From: Myxococcus llanfairpwllgwyngyllgogerychwyrndrobwllllantysiliogogogochensis
Lineage (GTDB): Bacteria; Myxococcota; Myxococcia; Myxococcales; Myxococcaceae
Length of the DNA stretch: 64,000 nucleotides
NCBI RefSeq assembly: GCF_006636215.1
Contig: NZ_VIFM01000036.1
Location: forward strand, 1-64,000
Reading direction: 5' to 3'
The first letter of the stretch is position 1, and each line of letters opens with the position of its first letter. The position numbers were made by a program, and so were the translations under genes. Under the pieces are notes generated by a model that was given only the letters and a program-made list of their open reading frames with translations, was not told where the DNA came from and did not search any database. Positions 47,244-57,259 of the stretch are shown here, in pieces.

Positions 47244-47425
47244 GGAGAGCCTCCTGCATCGCGGGGCATCTGGGCACCTGGGCCGGGCGCCGCCCCCGCG
47301 CGCTCATTGTACCCCAGTTGTAGCAAGCCGCTCGCCCTTCACCCAACCAGGGGGGGCATTCGTTGACGCGTTGGTTCACTTGTCTGTGGCGTTGAAGTGT
47401 CAGGTCGTTAAACCTCCGACCCGAA

Positions 47426-50400
47426 ATGCACAAGACCCACCTCGTAGGCGCCCGAACGCACAACCTGAAGGACCTCTCCGTGGACCTCGCGGAAGGGGAG
47501 CTGGTCTGCATCACCGGAGTCTCGGGGGCGGGCAAGTCGAGTCTGGCGCTCGACACGCTGTATGCCGAGGGTCAGCGGCGCTTCGTGGAGAGCTTCAGCC
47601 CTTACGCCCGGCAGTTCCTGGAGCGGCTGGAGCGGCCGCCCATGGAGGCGCTGGAGCCGGTGGCCGCGGGTGTGGCGGTGGACCGGCGCGCGCCGGTGAA
47701 GAGCTCGCGCTCGACGGTGGCGACACTGGCGGACGTGGAGCCGTACCTGTCCGCGCTCTTCACGCGCGAGGCGATGCCGGTGTGCCCGGACTGCGGCGTG
47801 GAGGCGGTGCGCACGGATGCGCGCGTCGCGGCGTCGGCCCTGCTGCGCGAGTCGCCGGATGCCCAGGCCCTCATCGCCTTCCCGCTGCGCATCGCGGACA
47901 CGGCCTCGTTCCTGGACGTACGCGCCCGGTTGCTGAAGGACGGCTACCACCGACTGGTGGTGCAGGGCGAGGTGCGGGAGCTGGAGTCGCTCAAGCCCTC
48001 GGAGGCGACGGACTCCGCGGGCGTGGCGCGGGTGCTGGTGGACCGGGTGAAGCTGTCTGCCTCGCAGCTGTCGCGCGTGACGCAGGCGATGGAGGACGCG
48101 TGGGCTCGCTCGGAGGGCGAGGCGGTGGTGCTGGGGGTCGGCGCCGAGCCGAAGCGGGTGCGCAGGGGGCTGGTGTGTCCGAAGTGCGCGCGTGAGTTCG
48201 ATGCCGCGAGGCCGGGCCTGTTCAGCTACCAGTCGCCGGTGGGCGCGTGCGCGCCGTGTCGGGGCTTCGGGCGCACCATCGGCATCGACTGGGACAAGGT
48301 GATTCCCAACCCGGCGCTGAGTCTCTCGGAGGGGGCCATCCGTCCCTGGTCCGGTGCGTCGACGGAGTGGGAGCGGGGCATGCTCCAGCGCTGGTGCCGC
48401 GCGAAGGGGATTCCCATGGACGCGCCCTGGGCGTCGCTGACGCCGGCGCAGCGGGAGTCGGTGCTGGAGGGGGCGGGTGACTACGACGAAGGGCGCGCCT
48501 ATCCGGGCGTGCGCGCGTGGTTCCGGTGGATGGAGGGGCGCACGTACAAGATGCACGTGCGCGTGCTGCTGGCGCGCTACCGCGCGTATTCGCTGTGCCA
48601 GAGCTGTGGCGGCGCGCGGCTCAATGAGCAGGCGCGCGCGTACCGCGTGGGCGGGTTGGACCTGCCGGGCTGGCACGGGCTGGAGCTGACGGAGGCGCTG
48701 GCTCGGCTGGAGGCGCTGGGCACGACGACGGGGCAGGGTGAGCTGGCGCGGCGTGAGCTGTCCGGGCGCCTGAGCTACCTGCGGCGCGTGGGGTTGGGCT
48801 ACCTGACGTTGGACCGCCAGGCGCGCACGCTGTCCGGAGGCGAGGCGCAGCGCGTGTCGCTGACGGCGGCGCTGGGGACGTCACTCACCGGCTCGCTGTT
48901 CGTCCTGGACGAGCCCACCGTGGGCCTGCATCCCGGGGATGTGCCACCGTTGACGGAGGCCATCGCGGAGCTGGCGGAGCGGGGCAACATCGCGCTCGTG
49001 ATTGAGCATGACCCGCTGGTCATCCGCTCCGCGCATCGCGTGCTGGAGCTGGGCCCGGGCGCGGGCCGCGAAGGTGGACGGCTGTGCTTCGATGGTCCGC
49101 CGGAGGCGCTGGCGAAGCGCAAGGACCTGCCCACCGGTCGGCTCCTCGCGGGGAGCGATGAGGCGCGGAGGACGCCTCGCGTGAAGACGGGCTCCATCGA
49201 GGTGCGGGGCGCGCGGGAGCACAACCTGAAGGCGCTGTCGGTGAGCGTGCCGCTGGGCGTGCTGTGCGCGGTGACGGGGCCGAGCGGCTCCGGCAAGAGC
49301 ACGCTGGTGGACGAGGTGCTCTACCGGCACCTGGCCCGGCGGCTGGGCGTGAAGGACGTGGAGGCCCCGGGCGTGGTGGACGCGCTGGAGGGGGCCGAGG
49401 CGGTGAAGGCCATCACCTTCGTGGACCAGTCTCCGCTGGGGCGCACGTCGCGCGGCAATGCCGCCACGTACACCAAGGCGTGGGACAGGCTGCGCGAGCG
49501 CTTCGCGGCGGAGCCCGACGCGCAGGTGCGCGGACTGACGCCGGCCCACTTCTCCTTCAACGTGGACAAGGGGCGCTGCGAGGCGTGCTCGGGCGAGGGC
49601 TACGAGACGGTGGAGATGCAGTTCCTCGCGGACGTGGCCCTGCTGTGCGCGGTGTGCCGGGGCCGGCGCTTCAAGGAAGAGGTGCTCGCCGTCCGCCACC
49701 AGGGCTTCAGCGTGGCGCAGGTGTTGGAGATGACGGTGTCCGAGGTGCTCCAGCACTTCGGGAGCGACGCGGCCCTCCAGCGCACGCTGGGGCCGGTGGC
49801 GCGGCTGGGCCTGGGCTACCTGCCCCTGGGGCAGCCCCTGTCCACGCTGTCGGGCGGAGAGGCGCAGCGGCTGAAGCTGGCGCGTGCGCTGGCCACCGAG
49901 TCGAAGGGCTCGCTGTTCCTCATCGACGAGCCGAGCGCGGGCCTGCACGCGGAGGACGTGCGCCACGTCATCGACGCGCTTCATGCGCTGGTGGACCGTG
50001 GCGCCAGCGTCATCGTCGTGGACCATGACGTGTCGGTGATGAAGGCGTCGGACTGGGTCATCGACCTGGGGCCGGTGGGCGGCAAGGACGGCGGCCGGCT
50101 GGTGGCTGAAGGCACGCCCGCGGACGTGGCGCGCGGCGAGGGCGCGACGGCGGAGGCGCTGCGAGGTGAGCGCAAGCCGTTGGGCCGTTCGGTGAAGCCG
50201 CGCAAGCCGGGCAAGGACGTCGCGCCGGCCATCGAGGTGGAGCACGCGCGCGAGCACAACCTGCAGGACGTGTCGTGCAAGATTCCGCTCGGGAAGATGA
50301 CCGTCGTCACCGGGCCGAGCGGCTCGGGCAAGAGTTCGCTGGCCTTCGACGTGGTGTTCGCGGAGGGACAGCGGCGCTTCCTGGAGACGCTCAGCCCCTA

Positions 50401-52732
50401 CGCGCGGCAGTTCCTGCCCACCATGCCCCGGCCGGACGTGGAGCGCGTCAGCTCCATTCCGCCCACCGTGGCGCTGGAGCAACGCACCTCTCGCGCGGGT
50501 GGCACGAGCACCGTGGCCACCGTCACCGAGGTGGCCCACTACCTGCGCCTGCTGTTCGCCAAGCTGGGGGAGCCGCACTGCCCTCGCGACGACACGGCCA
50601 TCACCTCCATCTCTCCGGAGCTCCTGTTCGCGCAGCTCTCCGCGATGAAGGGCGAGGCGACGGTGCTGGCGCCCGCGGTGCGCTCGCGCAAGGGCACGTA
50701 CCTGGATGTCTTCACGGCGGCGGCGCGCGGGGGCATCACCACCGCCATCGTCGACGGGCAGCTCGCCTCCACGGATGACCCGCCGCGACTGGCGAAGACG
50801 CGCGAGCACGACATCGACCTCGTCATGTACGAGGGCAAGGTCTCCAAGCTGCCGCGCGACGTGTTCGACAAGGCGCTGGGCTGGGGACAGGGCGCGCTGA
50901 AGCTGCGCACCTCGAAGGGTGAGACGCTGCTGTCCACCGAGCGCACCTGTCCCCAGTGCGGCACCGCCGTGCCGGAGCTGGACCCGCGCTGGTTCTCCTT
51001 CAACACGAAGCAGGGGCGCTGCGACTCGTGCGAGGGCACGGGTGTGCAGGGCGGACCTGCGGCGCAGGCCGAGGGCGAGACGGCGCCGTGCCGCGCGTGC
51101 GGTGGCAGCCGGTTGGACCCCATCCCTCGCGGCGTGCGGCTGGAAGGGGCGCGCTACCACGAGGTGGTGAAGCAGTCCGTGGCCTCGGCGCTGGAGCGCG
51201 TGAAGGGCTGGAAGTTCAAGGGGGACCGCGCGCTCCTGGGCGAGCCGTCCCGACAGGAGCTCCTGCGGCGCATGGAGTTCCTGGAGCGAGTGGGCCTGGG
51301 CTACCTGTCCCTGGACCGCAACGCGGCCACGCTGTCGGGCGGAGAGATGCAGCGACTGCGCTTGTCCGCGCAGCTCGGCGCGGGCCTCACCGGGGCGATG
51401 TACGTGCTGGATGAGCCCACCATCGGCCTGCATCCGCGTGACACCCACCGCTTGCTCGACAACCTGCGCGCGCTGGTGAACACGGGCTCCACGGTGCTGG
51501 TGGTGGAGCACGACTCGGACACCATCCGCGCGGCGGACCATCTGCTCGACCTGGGACCCACCGGTGGCCGTGGCGGCGGACGCATCCTCGCGGAAGGCCC
51601 GCCGGACGTGGTGCTGCAGAGCGACTCTCCCACGGCCGTCGCGCTGCGCGAGGCGCAGGTGCGGCCTCCTTCAGGACGCGGAGAGCCGAAGCACTGGCTG
51701 GAGCTGAAGGGCGCGCGCGCCAACAACCTGAAGCGCGTGGACCTGCGGCTGCCCGTGGGCCGGCTCAACGTCGTCAGCGGCGTGTCCGGCTCCGGCAAGA
51801 GCACGCTGATTCGCCAGGTGCTCTACCCGGCGCTGCGCGAGGCGCTGGAGCTGGTCTCCTCGAAGCCGGGCCCCTTCGATTCGCTGAAGGGCGTGGACCC
51901 GGTGAAGCGGGTGATGTCGGTGGACCAGTCGCCCATCGGCCGCACGCCGCGCTCGGTGCCGGCGACGTTCCTGGGCATCTGGGACGAGCTGCGCCGGGCC
52001 TTCGCCGCCACGCCCGAGGCGAAGATTCGGGGCTTCTCCGCCGCGCGCTTCTCCTTCAACACCGCCGCCGGTGGACGGTGCACCGCGTGCGAGGGGCAGG
52101 GCTCCATCTCCCATGAGATGTCCTTCCTCCCGGACGTGGTGACGCCGTGCGAGGCCTGCGGCGGCGCGCGCTTCGACGCGGCCACGCTGGAGATTCGCTA
52201 CCACGGCCTGTCCATCGGCGACGTGCTGCGGCTGTCCGCCGACGAGGCGAAGGACGTCTTCCGCTCCATCCCCAAGGTGGCCGCGCCGCTGCAATGCCTG
52301 TCGGATTTGGGCGTGGGCTACCTCCAGCTCGGACAAGGCTCCAACACCCTGTCCGGCGGCGAGGCGCAGCGGCTCAAGCTGGCGTCCGAGCTGACGGCCT
52401 CCTCACGGCACGAGCCCACGCTGTACGTGCTCGACGAGCCGACGACGGGCCTGCACCTGGGCGACGTGGAGAAGCTCATCACCTTCCTGGGGCGACTGGT
52501 GGACCGGGGCGACACGCTGGTGGTCATCGAGCACCACCCGTCCGTCATCGGCGCGGCGGACCACGTCGTGGAGCTGGGGCCGGAGGGCGGCGATGACGGC
52601 GGCCTCATCGTCGCGGAGGGCACGCCTCGCGAGGTGGCGAAGGTGAAGACGGCCACCGGGCGGGTGCTCAAGTCCCTCTTCTCGGGCGAGGACCGTCACG
52701 CATCGCGTCGCGGCGCGACGGGGAGCCGGTGA
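47426..52732 (+). CDS. uvrA: Double-length UvrA-like ABC ATPase (two fused class-II-like units)
   Basis: 1768 residues, about twice a normal UvrA. Unit 1 is about 1-915 and unit 2 about 936-1768; each has two ABC modules, so there are four Walker A motifs: G31-VSGAGKS and GPSGSGKST near 616, 962 and (as GVSGSGKST) 1452. Signature sequences read TLSGGEAQR or TLSGGEMQR, and Walker B ends in LDEPT or IDEPS. Zinc-binding CxxC pairs flank each unit (CPKCAREFD with CAPCRG; CEACSG with CAVCRG; CPQCGT with CDSCEG; CTACEG with CEACGG). The extra CPDCG of unit 1 is CPRDD in unit 2. The UvrB-binding insertion seems absent. Such proteins are linked to DNA-damage recognition or drug tolerance, not core repair. 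A separate class I uvrA should exist elsewhere. Confidence 0.9.
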   Translation: MHKTHLVGARTHNLKDLSVDLAEGELVCITGVSGAGKSSLALDTLYAEGQRRFVESFSPYARQFLERLERPPMEALEPVAAGVAVDRRAPVKSSRSTVATLADVEPYLSALFTREAMPVCPDCGVEAVRTDARVAASALLRESPDAQALIAFPLRIADTASFLDVRARLLKDGYHRLVVQGEVRELESLKPSEATDSAGVARVLVDRVKLSASQLSRVTQAMEDAWARSEGEAVVLGVGAEPKRVRRGLVCPKCAREFDAARPGLFSYQSPVGACAPCRGFGRTIGIDWDKVIPNPALSLSEGAIRPWSGASTEWERGMLQRWCRAKGIPMDAPWASLTPAQRESVLEGAGDYDEGRAYPGVRAWFRWMEGRTYKMHVRVLLARYRAYSLCQSCGGARLNEQARAYRVGGLDLPGWHGLELTEALARLEALGTTTGQGELARRELSGRLSYLRRVGLGYLTLDRQARTLSGGEAQRVSLTAALGTSLTGSLFVLDEPTVGLHPGDVPPLTEAIAELAERGNIALVIEHDPLVIRSAHRVLELGPGAGREGGRLCFDGPPEALAKRKDLPTGRLLAGSDEARRTPRVKTGSIEVRGAREHNLKALSVSVPLGVLCAVTGPSGSGKSTLVDEVLYRHLARRLGVKDVEAPGVVDALEGAEAVKAITFVDQSPLGRTSRGNAATYTKAWDRLRERFAAEPDAQVRGLTPAHFSFNVDKGRCEACSGEGYETVEMQFLADVALLCAVCRGRRFKEEVLAVRHQGFSVAQVLEMTVSEVLQHFGSDAALQRTLGPVARLGLGYLPLGQPLSTLSGGEAQRLKLARALATESKGSLFLIDEPSAGLHAEDVRHVIDALHALVDRGASVIVVDHDVSVMKASDWVIDLGPVGGKDGGRLVAEGTPADVARGEGATAEALRGERKPLGRSVKPRKPGKDVAPAIEVEHAREHNLQDVSCKIPLGKMTVVTGPSGSGKSSLAFDVVFAEGQRRFLETLSPYARQFLPTMPRPDVERVSSIPPTVALEQRTSRAGGTSTVATVTEVAHYLRLLFAKLGEPHCPRDDTAITSISPELLFAQLSAMKGEATVLAPAVRSRKGTYLDVFTAAARGGITTAIVDGQLASTDDPPRLAKTREHDIDLVMYEGKVSKLPRDVFDKALGWGQGALKLRTSKGETLLSTERTCPQCGTAVPELDPRWFSFNTKQGRCDSCEGTGVQGGPAAQAEGETAPCRACGGSRLDPIPRGVRLEGARYHEVVKQSVASALERVKGWKFKGDRALLGEPSRQELLRRMEFLERVGLGYLSLDRNAATLSGGEMQRLRLSAQLGAGLTGAMYVLDEPTIGLHPRDTHRLLDNLRALVNTGSTVLVVEHDSDTIRAADHLLDLGPTGGRGGGRILAEGPPDVVLQSDSPTAVALREAQVRPPSGRGEPKHWLELKGARANNLKRVDLRLPVGRLNVVSGVSGSGKSTLIRQVLYPALREALELVSSKPGPFDSLKGVDPVKRVMSVDQSPIGRTPRSVPATFLGIWDELRRAFAATPEAKIRGFSAARFSFNTAAGGRCTACEGQGSISHEMSFLPDVVTPCEACGGARFDAATLEIRYHGLSIGDVLRLSADEAKDVFRSIPKVAAPLQCLSDLGVGYLQLGQGSNTLSGGEAQRLKLASELTASSRHEPTLYVLDEPTTGLHLGDVEKLITFLGRLVDRGDTLVVIEHHPSVIGAADHVVELGPEGGDDGGLIVAEGTPREVAKVKTATGRVLKSLFSGEDRHASRRGATGSR

Positions 52733-52802
52733 GGGTGGGATGTCGAAGACAGGACAGAAGGTCGTGAAACGGGAGCGGGGCTTCGGCATTCTTGGCGGCC
52801 CC

Positions 52803-53399
52803 ATGAGAACCCTCCATGTACTGACCGTCGCCACGGCGCTCATCGTCACCCCGGCATTCGCCGGGGATTCGGCGACGAAGCCCACCACTCCCGCGAAGTC
52901 CCAGCCCCCGAGCGAGAAGAAGCCCATGTCCCTGCATGACCTGTCCGCGAACCGTCTCGATGGCAAGGCCGAGAAGCTCTCCGATTTCCAGGGCAAGGTC
53001 CTGGTCGTGGTGAACACCGCGTCGGAGTGTGGCTACACGCCGCAGTACGCGGGCCTGGAGAAGCTCTTCCAGGACTACAAGGACAAGGGCGTCGTCGTGC
53101 TGGGCTTCCCGTCCAATGACTTCGGCGGGCAGGAGCCGGGCAGCTCGGAGGACATCAAGAAGTTCTGCGAGCTGCGCTTCAAGGTCAGCTTCCCCATGTT
53201 CGAGAAGGTGAAGACGAAGGGCGACGGCCAGTCCCCGGTCTACGCCTTCCTCGCGAAGAACCACGACGCGCCGAAGTGGAACTTCCACAAGTACGTCGTG
53301 GGCAAGGACGGCCAGGTGAAGGCGGGCTTCCCCAGCAAGGTGACGCCGGAGAGCGACGAGCTGCGCAAGGCCGTCGACGCCGCGCTCGCCCAGCCGTAG
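52803..53399 (+). CDS. Secreted glutathione peroxidase (thioredoxin-type)
   Basis: 198 residues. The signal peptide MRTLHVLTVATALIVTPAFA supports the start at 52803 instead of the upstream in-frame codon at 52740. The mature domain has the catalytic tetrad: C76 in NTASECGYT, Q110 in FPSNDFGGQEP, and W159-N160 in KWNFHKYVV. C122 in IKKFC is in the place of the resolving cysteine of thioredoxin-dependent family members. It would reduce peroxides in the periplasm or at the surface. It follows the UvrA gene by 70 bases and may share its transcript. Confidence 0.93.
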   Translation: MRTLHVLTVATALIVTPAFAGDSATKPTTPAKSQPPSEKKPMSLHDLSANRLDGKAEKLSDFQGKVLVVVNTASECGYTPQYAGLEKLFQDYKDKGVVVLGFPSNDFGGQEPGSSEDIKKFCELRFKVSFPMFEKVKTKGDGQSPVYAFLAKNHDAPKWNFHKYVVGKDGQVKAGFPSKVTPESDELRKAVDAALAQP

Positions 53400-53417
53400 C
53401 GGACGCCTGAACTCTCG

Positions 53418-53448
53418 CCGGCCCGGAGCGAGCATCCGCCCGGGCCGG
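53418..53448. terminator. 9-bp GC hairpin after the glutathione peroxidase gene
   Basis: ccggcccgg (53418-53426) pairs perfectly with ccgggccgg (53440-53448), loop of 13, 18 bases after the stop. No T-run follows. Confidence 0.5.
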
Positions 53449-53598
53449 TGGCGGGTCGTCCGTCGGGAGCCCGAGGGCTCGCGAGGACTGACGCTCCGTC
53501 CTCCGTCCTCCCTGCATGCGGCCCGTGAGGCCACCGTGGCATGTGGGCCATGAGGGGCTCACCGTGGTGGTGGACGTGGCCCTTGAGGAGGGAGCCGC

Positions 53599-54609
53599 AT
53601 GGCCATCGCGTCGATACCCGGACTGGGAACGAAGGAGGAGGCGTGGCCGGCGCTTCCATTCGCGGAGTGGAAGGACACCTATGCCACGCTGCACCGGTAC
53701 ACCCAGGTGCTCGGCAAGGTGCGGCTGACGCTGACGCCACCGGAGAACCACTGGTGGAATGTGTCGTTCCGCGTGACGGCGCGGGGTCTGACGACAGGGC
53801 TCATCCCCTATGGGAATGGCGGCTTCGAGGTGGACTTCGACTTCCTCGCCAGCGAGCTGCGCTTCCTGACGAGTCAGGGGGACGTGCGCGTCATGGAGCT
53901 GACGTCCCGACCGGTGGCGGAGTTCTACCGGGATGTCATGGCCACGCTGCGCTCGCTGGGCATCGAGACCCGCATCTGGGAGCAGCCGGTGGAGATACCG
54001 GACGACACCACGCCGTTCAGTCAGGACCGGCACCACGAAACCTATGTGGCCGAGCACGCGCAGCACTGGTGGCGGGCGCTGCTCCAGGCGGACCTCATCC
54101 TGAAGGAGTTCCGGGCCCGCTTCACCGGCAAGTGCAGCCCGGTGCAGTTCTTCTGGGGGAGCTTCGACCTGGCGGTGACGCGCTTCGGCGGCCGGCCCGC
54201 GCCGGTGCGTGAAGGCGCTGACGCGGTGACGGCCGAGGCCTACTGCGAGGAGGTCTGCAGCGCGGGCTTCTGGCCCGGCAGCGAGGCCCTGGGAGGCGCG
54301 GCGTTCTATTGCTACGCGGCACCGGAGCCGACGGGCTTCGCCGCCGCGCGCGTGGAGCCGGCGGAGGCGGGATACGACCCGGGCCTCAAGGAGTTCCTGC
54401 TGCCCTACGAGTCGGTGCGCCACGCGAAGGACCCCAAGGCGTTCCTGCTCGACTTCTTCCAGACGAGCTACGACGCCTGCGCGAACCTGGGGAAGTGGGA
54501 CCGGGACCGGCTGGAGCGGCCGCTCATCATTCCCGACAGCTTGAAGGCGGCTCGCGGCTCCGTCAGTGCCACGGAGGCCGAGCAGCCCACCGCCGACAGT
54601 CACTCGTGA
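53599..54609 (+). CDS. DUF5996 family protein
   Basis: 336 residues. The family pattern is clear from residue 16: WPALPFAEWKDTYATLHRYT, ENHWWNVSFRVTARGLTT, a FEVDFDF strand, GKCSPVQFFWGSFDLAVTR, and LLPYESVRHAKDPKAFLLDF towards the end. The biochemical function of the family is unknown; members are cytoplasmic, rich in Trp and His, and look like enzymes. The start has GGAGGGAG upstream (53587-53594). The last 20 residues are a disordered tail. Confidence 0.85.
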   Translation: MAIASIPGLGTKEEAWPALPFAEWKDTYATLHRYTQVLGKVRLTLTPPENHWWNVSFRVTARGLTTGLIPYGNGGFEVDFDFLASELRFLTSQGDVRVMELTSRPVAEFYRDVMATLRSLGIETRIWEQPVEIPDDTTPFSQDRHHETYVAEHAQHWWRALLQADLILKEFRARFTGKCSPVQFFWGSFDLAVTRFGGRPAPVREGADAVTAEAYCEEVCSAGFWPGSEALGGAAFYCYAAPEPTGFAAARVEPAEAGYDPGLKEFLLPYESVRHAKDPKAFLLDFFQTSYDACANLGKWDRDRLERPLIIPDSLKAARGSVSATEAEQPTADSHS

Positions 54610-54648
54610 GGGCGTGGCTCCGTGGCCGTTGCGTGATGCACCCGTGAG

Positions 54649-54674
54649 CGCCACGGCGGAGATGCGCCGTGGCG
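54649..54674. terminator. 10-bp hairpin between convergent genes
   Basis: cgccacggcg (54649-54658) pairs perfectly with cgccgtggcg (54665-54674), loop of 6. It begins 40 bases after the DUF5996 stop and lies directly beside the stop of the reverse-strand hydrolase gene, so it could serve both. Confidence 0.55.
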
Positions 54675-54675
54675 T

Positions 54676-55761
54676 TCAGTACGGTGGCAGCAAGCGACGG
54701 AAGCCGTGTGCGAGCACGATGGCGAGGACTCCCAGGTTGCGCGGGAGCAGTCCGGGCCAGAAGAGGGCGAGCGGGCCCGTTCTCTCGGCAGGGGATTCGC
54801 CTGAGGGGAACTGCCGCGCCAGGCGTTCAGCGAGCGTCCGCATCCACTGAGTTGAGCGAGGCCACTCGGCGACGCCGTCCAGCCATGCCTGGGGAATGCC
54901 GCCCGCGCCGACGGTGGCTCCGAGCATGCCTCCCACGATGGCGCCCACCGTGTCCGTGTCTCCGCCGAGCAGGATGACTTCCTCCACCGCGCGGGGGAGG
55001 TCGTCCGGGTGGCGCAGCCACGCATAGAGGGCCACGGGCACGGTGTGCATGACGTAGCCCGTGATTCCACGTCCCAACCCGAGGACCTCGGCGAGCTCCG
55101 TCAGGGAGGCACCACGCGCCAGTTGGGCGCTCAGCGTGTCGAGCACCGCGTGAAAGTCAGCGGTGGTGGTGGCTTCGCGCAGCATGCGCAGCGCGGCCTG
55201 CGAATCCTTCACGCCCTCGGGCCCATGGAGGGCGCCGTACGCGGCGGCTCGTGCGACGAGGCGCGCTCCGTCCTCGGCCCGGGGATCTCGATGGGTCAGC
55301 CGTGTGGAGGCCCGCACGAAGGCATCGAGCCGCTCTGGCTGCGCGGCGAGACAGGCTCCCAACAGGGGTGCCCGCATCGCCGGGCCGTTGCCCGCGGAGA
55401 CGACGCCGCTGTGCTCGGGCGGGAAGCCGCACCACAACTTCATGATGGCGCGCACGGTCGCCCAGCCGATGCCCGCGGGCAGGGCCAGGAACCACCCCCG
55501 CAGTCTCCACCCGAGGTTGCGAGCAAAGCGCGGCGCGTCCTCGGGTTGCGCGAGCAGGGCCTGTCCCGTCATGCACGCGTGCTCCGTGTCATCGCTGGCG
55601 AAGCCCCGGCCCAGCACCAGCCGGTGTCGCAGCGGCGCGCCTCCGAACATGCGGTGCGCCCGTCGAGGGCCGAGCCCTTCCCGGGGCAGACCGAGGGCGT
55701 CTCCCACGAGGGTTCCGAGCAGTGCACCGGTGATGAGGTCCTGACGTGAGCGCGAGTCCAT
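54676..55761 (-). CDS. ADP-ribosylglycohydrolase family protein (DraG-like)
   Basis: 361 residues. The all-helical DraG-like fold is marked by GALLGTLVGDALGLPREG at the N-terminus, S56-D57-D58-T59-E60 (first metal site), and the C-terminal ILLGGDTDTVGAIVGGMLGA (second metal site). Such enzymes remove ADP-ribose from proteins or small molecules using two Mg or Mn ions. No DraT-like transferase or other ADP-ribosylating gene is nearby. The ATG at 55761 was chosen because it immediately precedes the domain; a GTG at 55782 is possible and neither has a good ribosome site. Confidence 0.88.
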   Translation of the reverse strand: MDSRSRQDLITGALLGTLVGDALGLPREGLGPRRAHRMFGGAPLRHRLVLGRGFASDDTEHACMTGQALLAQPEDAPRFARNLGWRLRGWFLALPAGIGWATVRAIMKLWCGFPPEHSGVVSAGNGPAMRAPLLGACLAAQPERLDAFVRASTRLTHRDPRAEDGARLVARAAAYGALHGPEGVKDSQAALRMLREATTTADFHAVLDTLSAQLARGASLTELAEVLGLGRGITGYVMHTVPVALYAWLRHPDDLPRAVEEVILLGGDTDTVGAIVGGMLGATVGAGGIPQAWLDGVAEWPRSTQWMRTLAERLARQFPSGESPAERTGPLALFWPGLLPRNLGVLAIVLAHGFRRLLPPY

Positions 55762-55850
55762 GTCCGGGACGAATGCAATCACGGAGCCCGCCCCGCGCCG
55801 AGAGTGTTCACAGTCTCGGCTTGAAGGGCGCCTGACAGATTGGCAAAGCT

Positions 55851-55932
55851 CGTCGGGAGGTGGCGTCAGGATGTCGGGGCCGCGCATGAGTCGCTGCCGC
55901 CGCGCGACGCTCAGTCCATGCGCCGTCGCCAT
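55851..55932. repeat. Imperfect direct repeat, copy A
   Basis: About 80 bases matching roughly four of five positions of 55944-56022 with one 3-base gap; period 93 at the left end and 90 at the right. Shared landmarks: cgtcggg, gtcagg, cggggccgc, tgccgc and the tcag-ccat box. Confidence 0.7.
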
Positions 55933-55943
55933 GTGGCGAGGCG

Positions 55944-56022
55944 CGTCGAGAAGTGGTGTCAGGAGGGCGGGGCCGCACGGGGGTCGATGCCGCGCCGTGC
56001 TCAGCCCATCCGTCGACGCCAC
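55944..56022. repeat. Imperfect direct repeat, copy B
   Basis: Second copy of 55851-55932. Its right end runs through the last seven codons and stop of the reverse-strand lipoprotein gene, so copy A may be a decayed duplicate of that gene end. Confidence 0.7.
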
Positions 56023-57143
56023 GCACGCGTGAGCAGGAGTGCGACGGCGACCACACCCACCACGCCCAGAAGCGTCAGCCCGAGCAGCCACAGGAAGATG
56101 CGGTCCACCAGCATGGCGGCGCGCTGGAAGGTGTGGTCCACCAACCCGTAGCCGATCTGCTCGCCCTGCTGGAGTGTCTCCACGCGTTCGGTGTGAAGCG
56201 CCGCGAGAATCGCCTGCCGCTCGCCTCGCACGTCCCCCATGAGCGCCTGTCGCTCCGACTCGATGAACCCCTGGAGGGCCTCCCTGCCCGCGTCGAGCGC
56301 GCTCAGCACCGCGGTCCTCTCGCGGGCCACCATCGCGGGAGTCCCCGCCGCCAGCGCGCCCAACTGGTCCAGCGTGTCCACCACGCGGTCCAGGTCCCGC
56401 ATCGCCTCCTTCGCGGGCAGCGTCCTCAGGACCTCCTGCGCCATCGACTCCACCTGCCAGCGGGCCTGTCGGGGGAGGGACGCGGCGTAGAGGTCCACGC
56501 GCGCGGTGATGTCGCGCACGTCTTCGACGAGTGCCCCCGCCGTCCCCCTCGCCCCCATCCCGGACAGAGACGTCACGTCCGCCAGCAATCCCACGGTGGA
56601 CACCCGCGCGACGAGCGAGCCCACCAGGGGGTTCTTCGCGGCCCACTCATGGACGAGGCGGTGCGCCGGCGACACGTCCGCATGGCCGGACACGTCCTTC
56701 CACAGTGCCTCCACTTCGGCCTCCTGCTCGCGCAACATGCGCTCGGCCTTGGCTGTCACCTCGGGTGACGCCCCCGCGGAGACGGCCCACTGCGGAAGCG
56801 CGAGCTCGAGCTGCGCGAGCAGGGCCCACGCATCCACCAGGGCCGCCACGGGGTCGGGCTGGAGCAACGCGGCCTGCATCGCCGGCACGGAGTTGATCTT
56901 GAAAGTGGTCATCGCCTCGCGCACGGAGGCCGAGCCCGAGCGCGCGGCGATTTCATCCGAAGAGACCTCCAGCAACCCGGAGAAGCGGCGCGCCATGTCC
57001 CGCACCCGCGTACGCAATGCCCCGACGGACAGGTCCGAGCGGCCCACGCGGCGCACCAACTCCGAGCGCGGCGCCGAGACGGTGCAACCGCCAAGGCAGG
57101 CGAGTAGCAAGACGCAGCCAGCGAGTCGGCGGACGCGAGACAT
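56001..57143 (-). CDS. Lipoprotein with C-terminal membrane anchor, function unknown
   Basis: 380 residues. The ATG at 57143 begins a lipoprotein signal with lipobox LGGC. The body is almost wholly helical and rich in Ala, Glu and Arg, with heptad-like stretches (about 135-180 and 260-330) suggesting coiled coil. A strong membrane segment (FLWLLGLTLLGVVGVVAVAL) and a basic tail RAWRRRMG end the protein. The N-terminus would be a lipid anchor and the C-terminus a transmembrane anchor in one chain, which is unusual. No family is recognised. It follows the DUF4136 gene on the same strand but is separated from it by a very strong hairpin. Confidence 0.7.
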   Translation of the reverse strand: MSRVRRLAGCVLLLACLGGCTVSAPRSELVRRVGRSDLSVGALRTRVRDMARRFSGLLEVSSDEIAARSGSASVREAMTTFKINSVPAMQAALLQPDPVAALVDAWALLAQLELALPQWAVSAGASPEVTAKAERMLREQEAEVEALWKDVSGHADVSPAHRLVHEWAAKNPLVGSLVARVSTVGLLADVTSLSGMGARGTAGALVEDVRDITARVDLYAASLPRQARWQVESMAQEVLRTLPAKEAMRDLDRVVDTLDQLGALAAGTPAMVARERTAVLSALDAGREALQGFIESERQALMGDVRGERQAILAALHTERVETLQQGEQIGYGLVDHTFQRAAMLVDRIFLWLLGLTLLGVVGVVAVALLLTRAWRRRMG

Positions 57144-57200
57144 TGGAGCGCAGGCAACCTGGGCATGTCCGCCCGCGCCGACGAGTGTTCCCGAGGACAC

Positions 57201-57252
57201 GCCCGTGTCCGACGCCTGACGCTCCCATACGTCAACGGCGTCGGACACGGGC
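57201..57252. terminator. Very strong hairpin, 16 bp plus 5 bp stem
   Basis: gcccgtgtccgacgcc (57201-57216) pairs perfectly with ggcgtcggacacgggc (57237-57252). Inside, tgacg (57217-57221) pairs with cgtca (57230-57234) after a two-base bulge, leaving an 8-base loop. It starts 8 bases after the stop of the DUF4136 gene on the minus strand, which is the usual place for a terminator; no T-run is seen. Confidence 0.7.
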
Positions 57253-57259
57253 CCGCACG

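Noticed and set aside
47244-47425. A TTGACG at about 47363 as a -35 box for the UvrA gene
   Set aside because: No acceptable -10 sequence at 16-18 bases, so not annotated.
52740-52802. Upstream in-frame ATG of the glutathione peroxidase
   Set aside because: It would place 21 charged residues before a perfect signal peptide that begins at 52803.
55783-56646. Upstream extension of the ADP-ribosylglycohydrolase frame to 56646
   Set aside because: The extension runs antisense through the lipoprotein gene with shadow composition; the domain starts at 55761.
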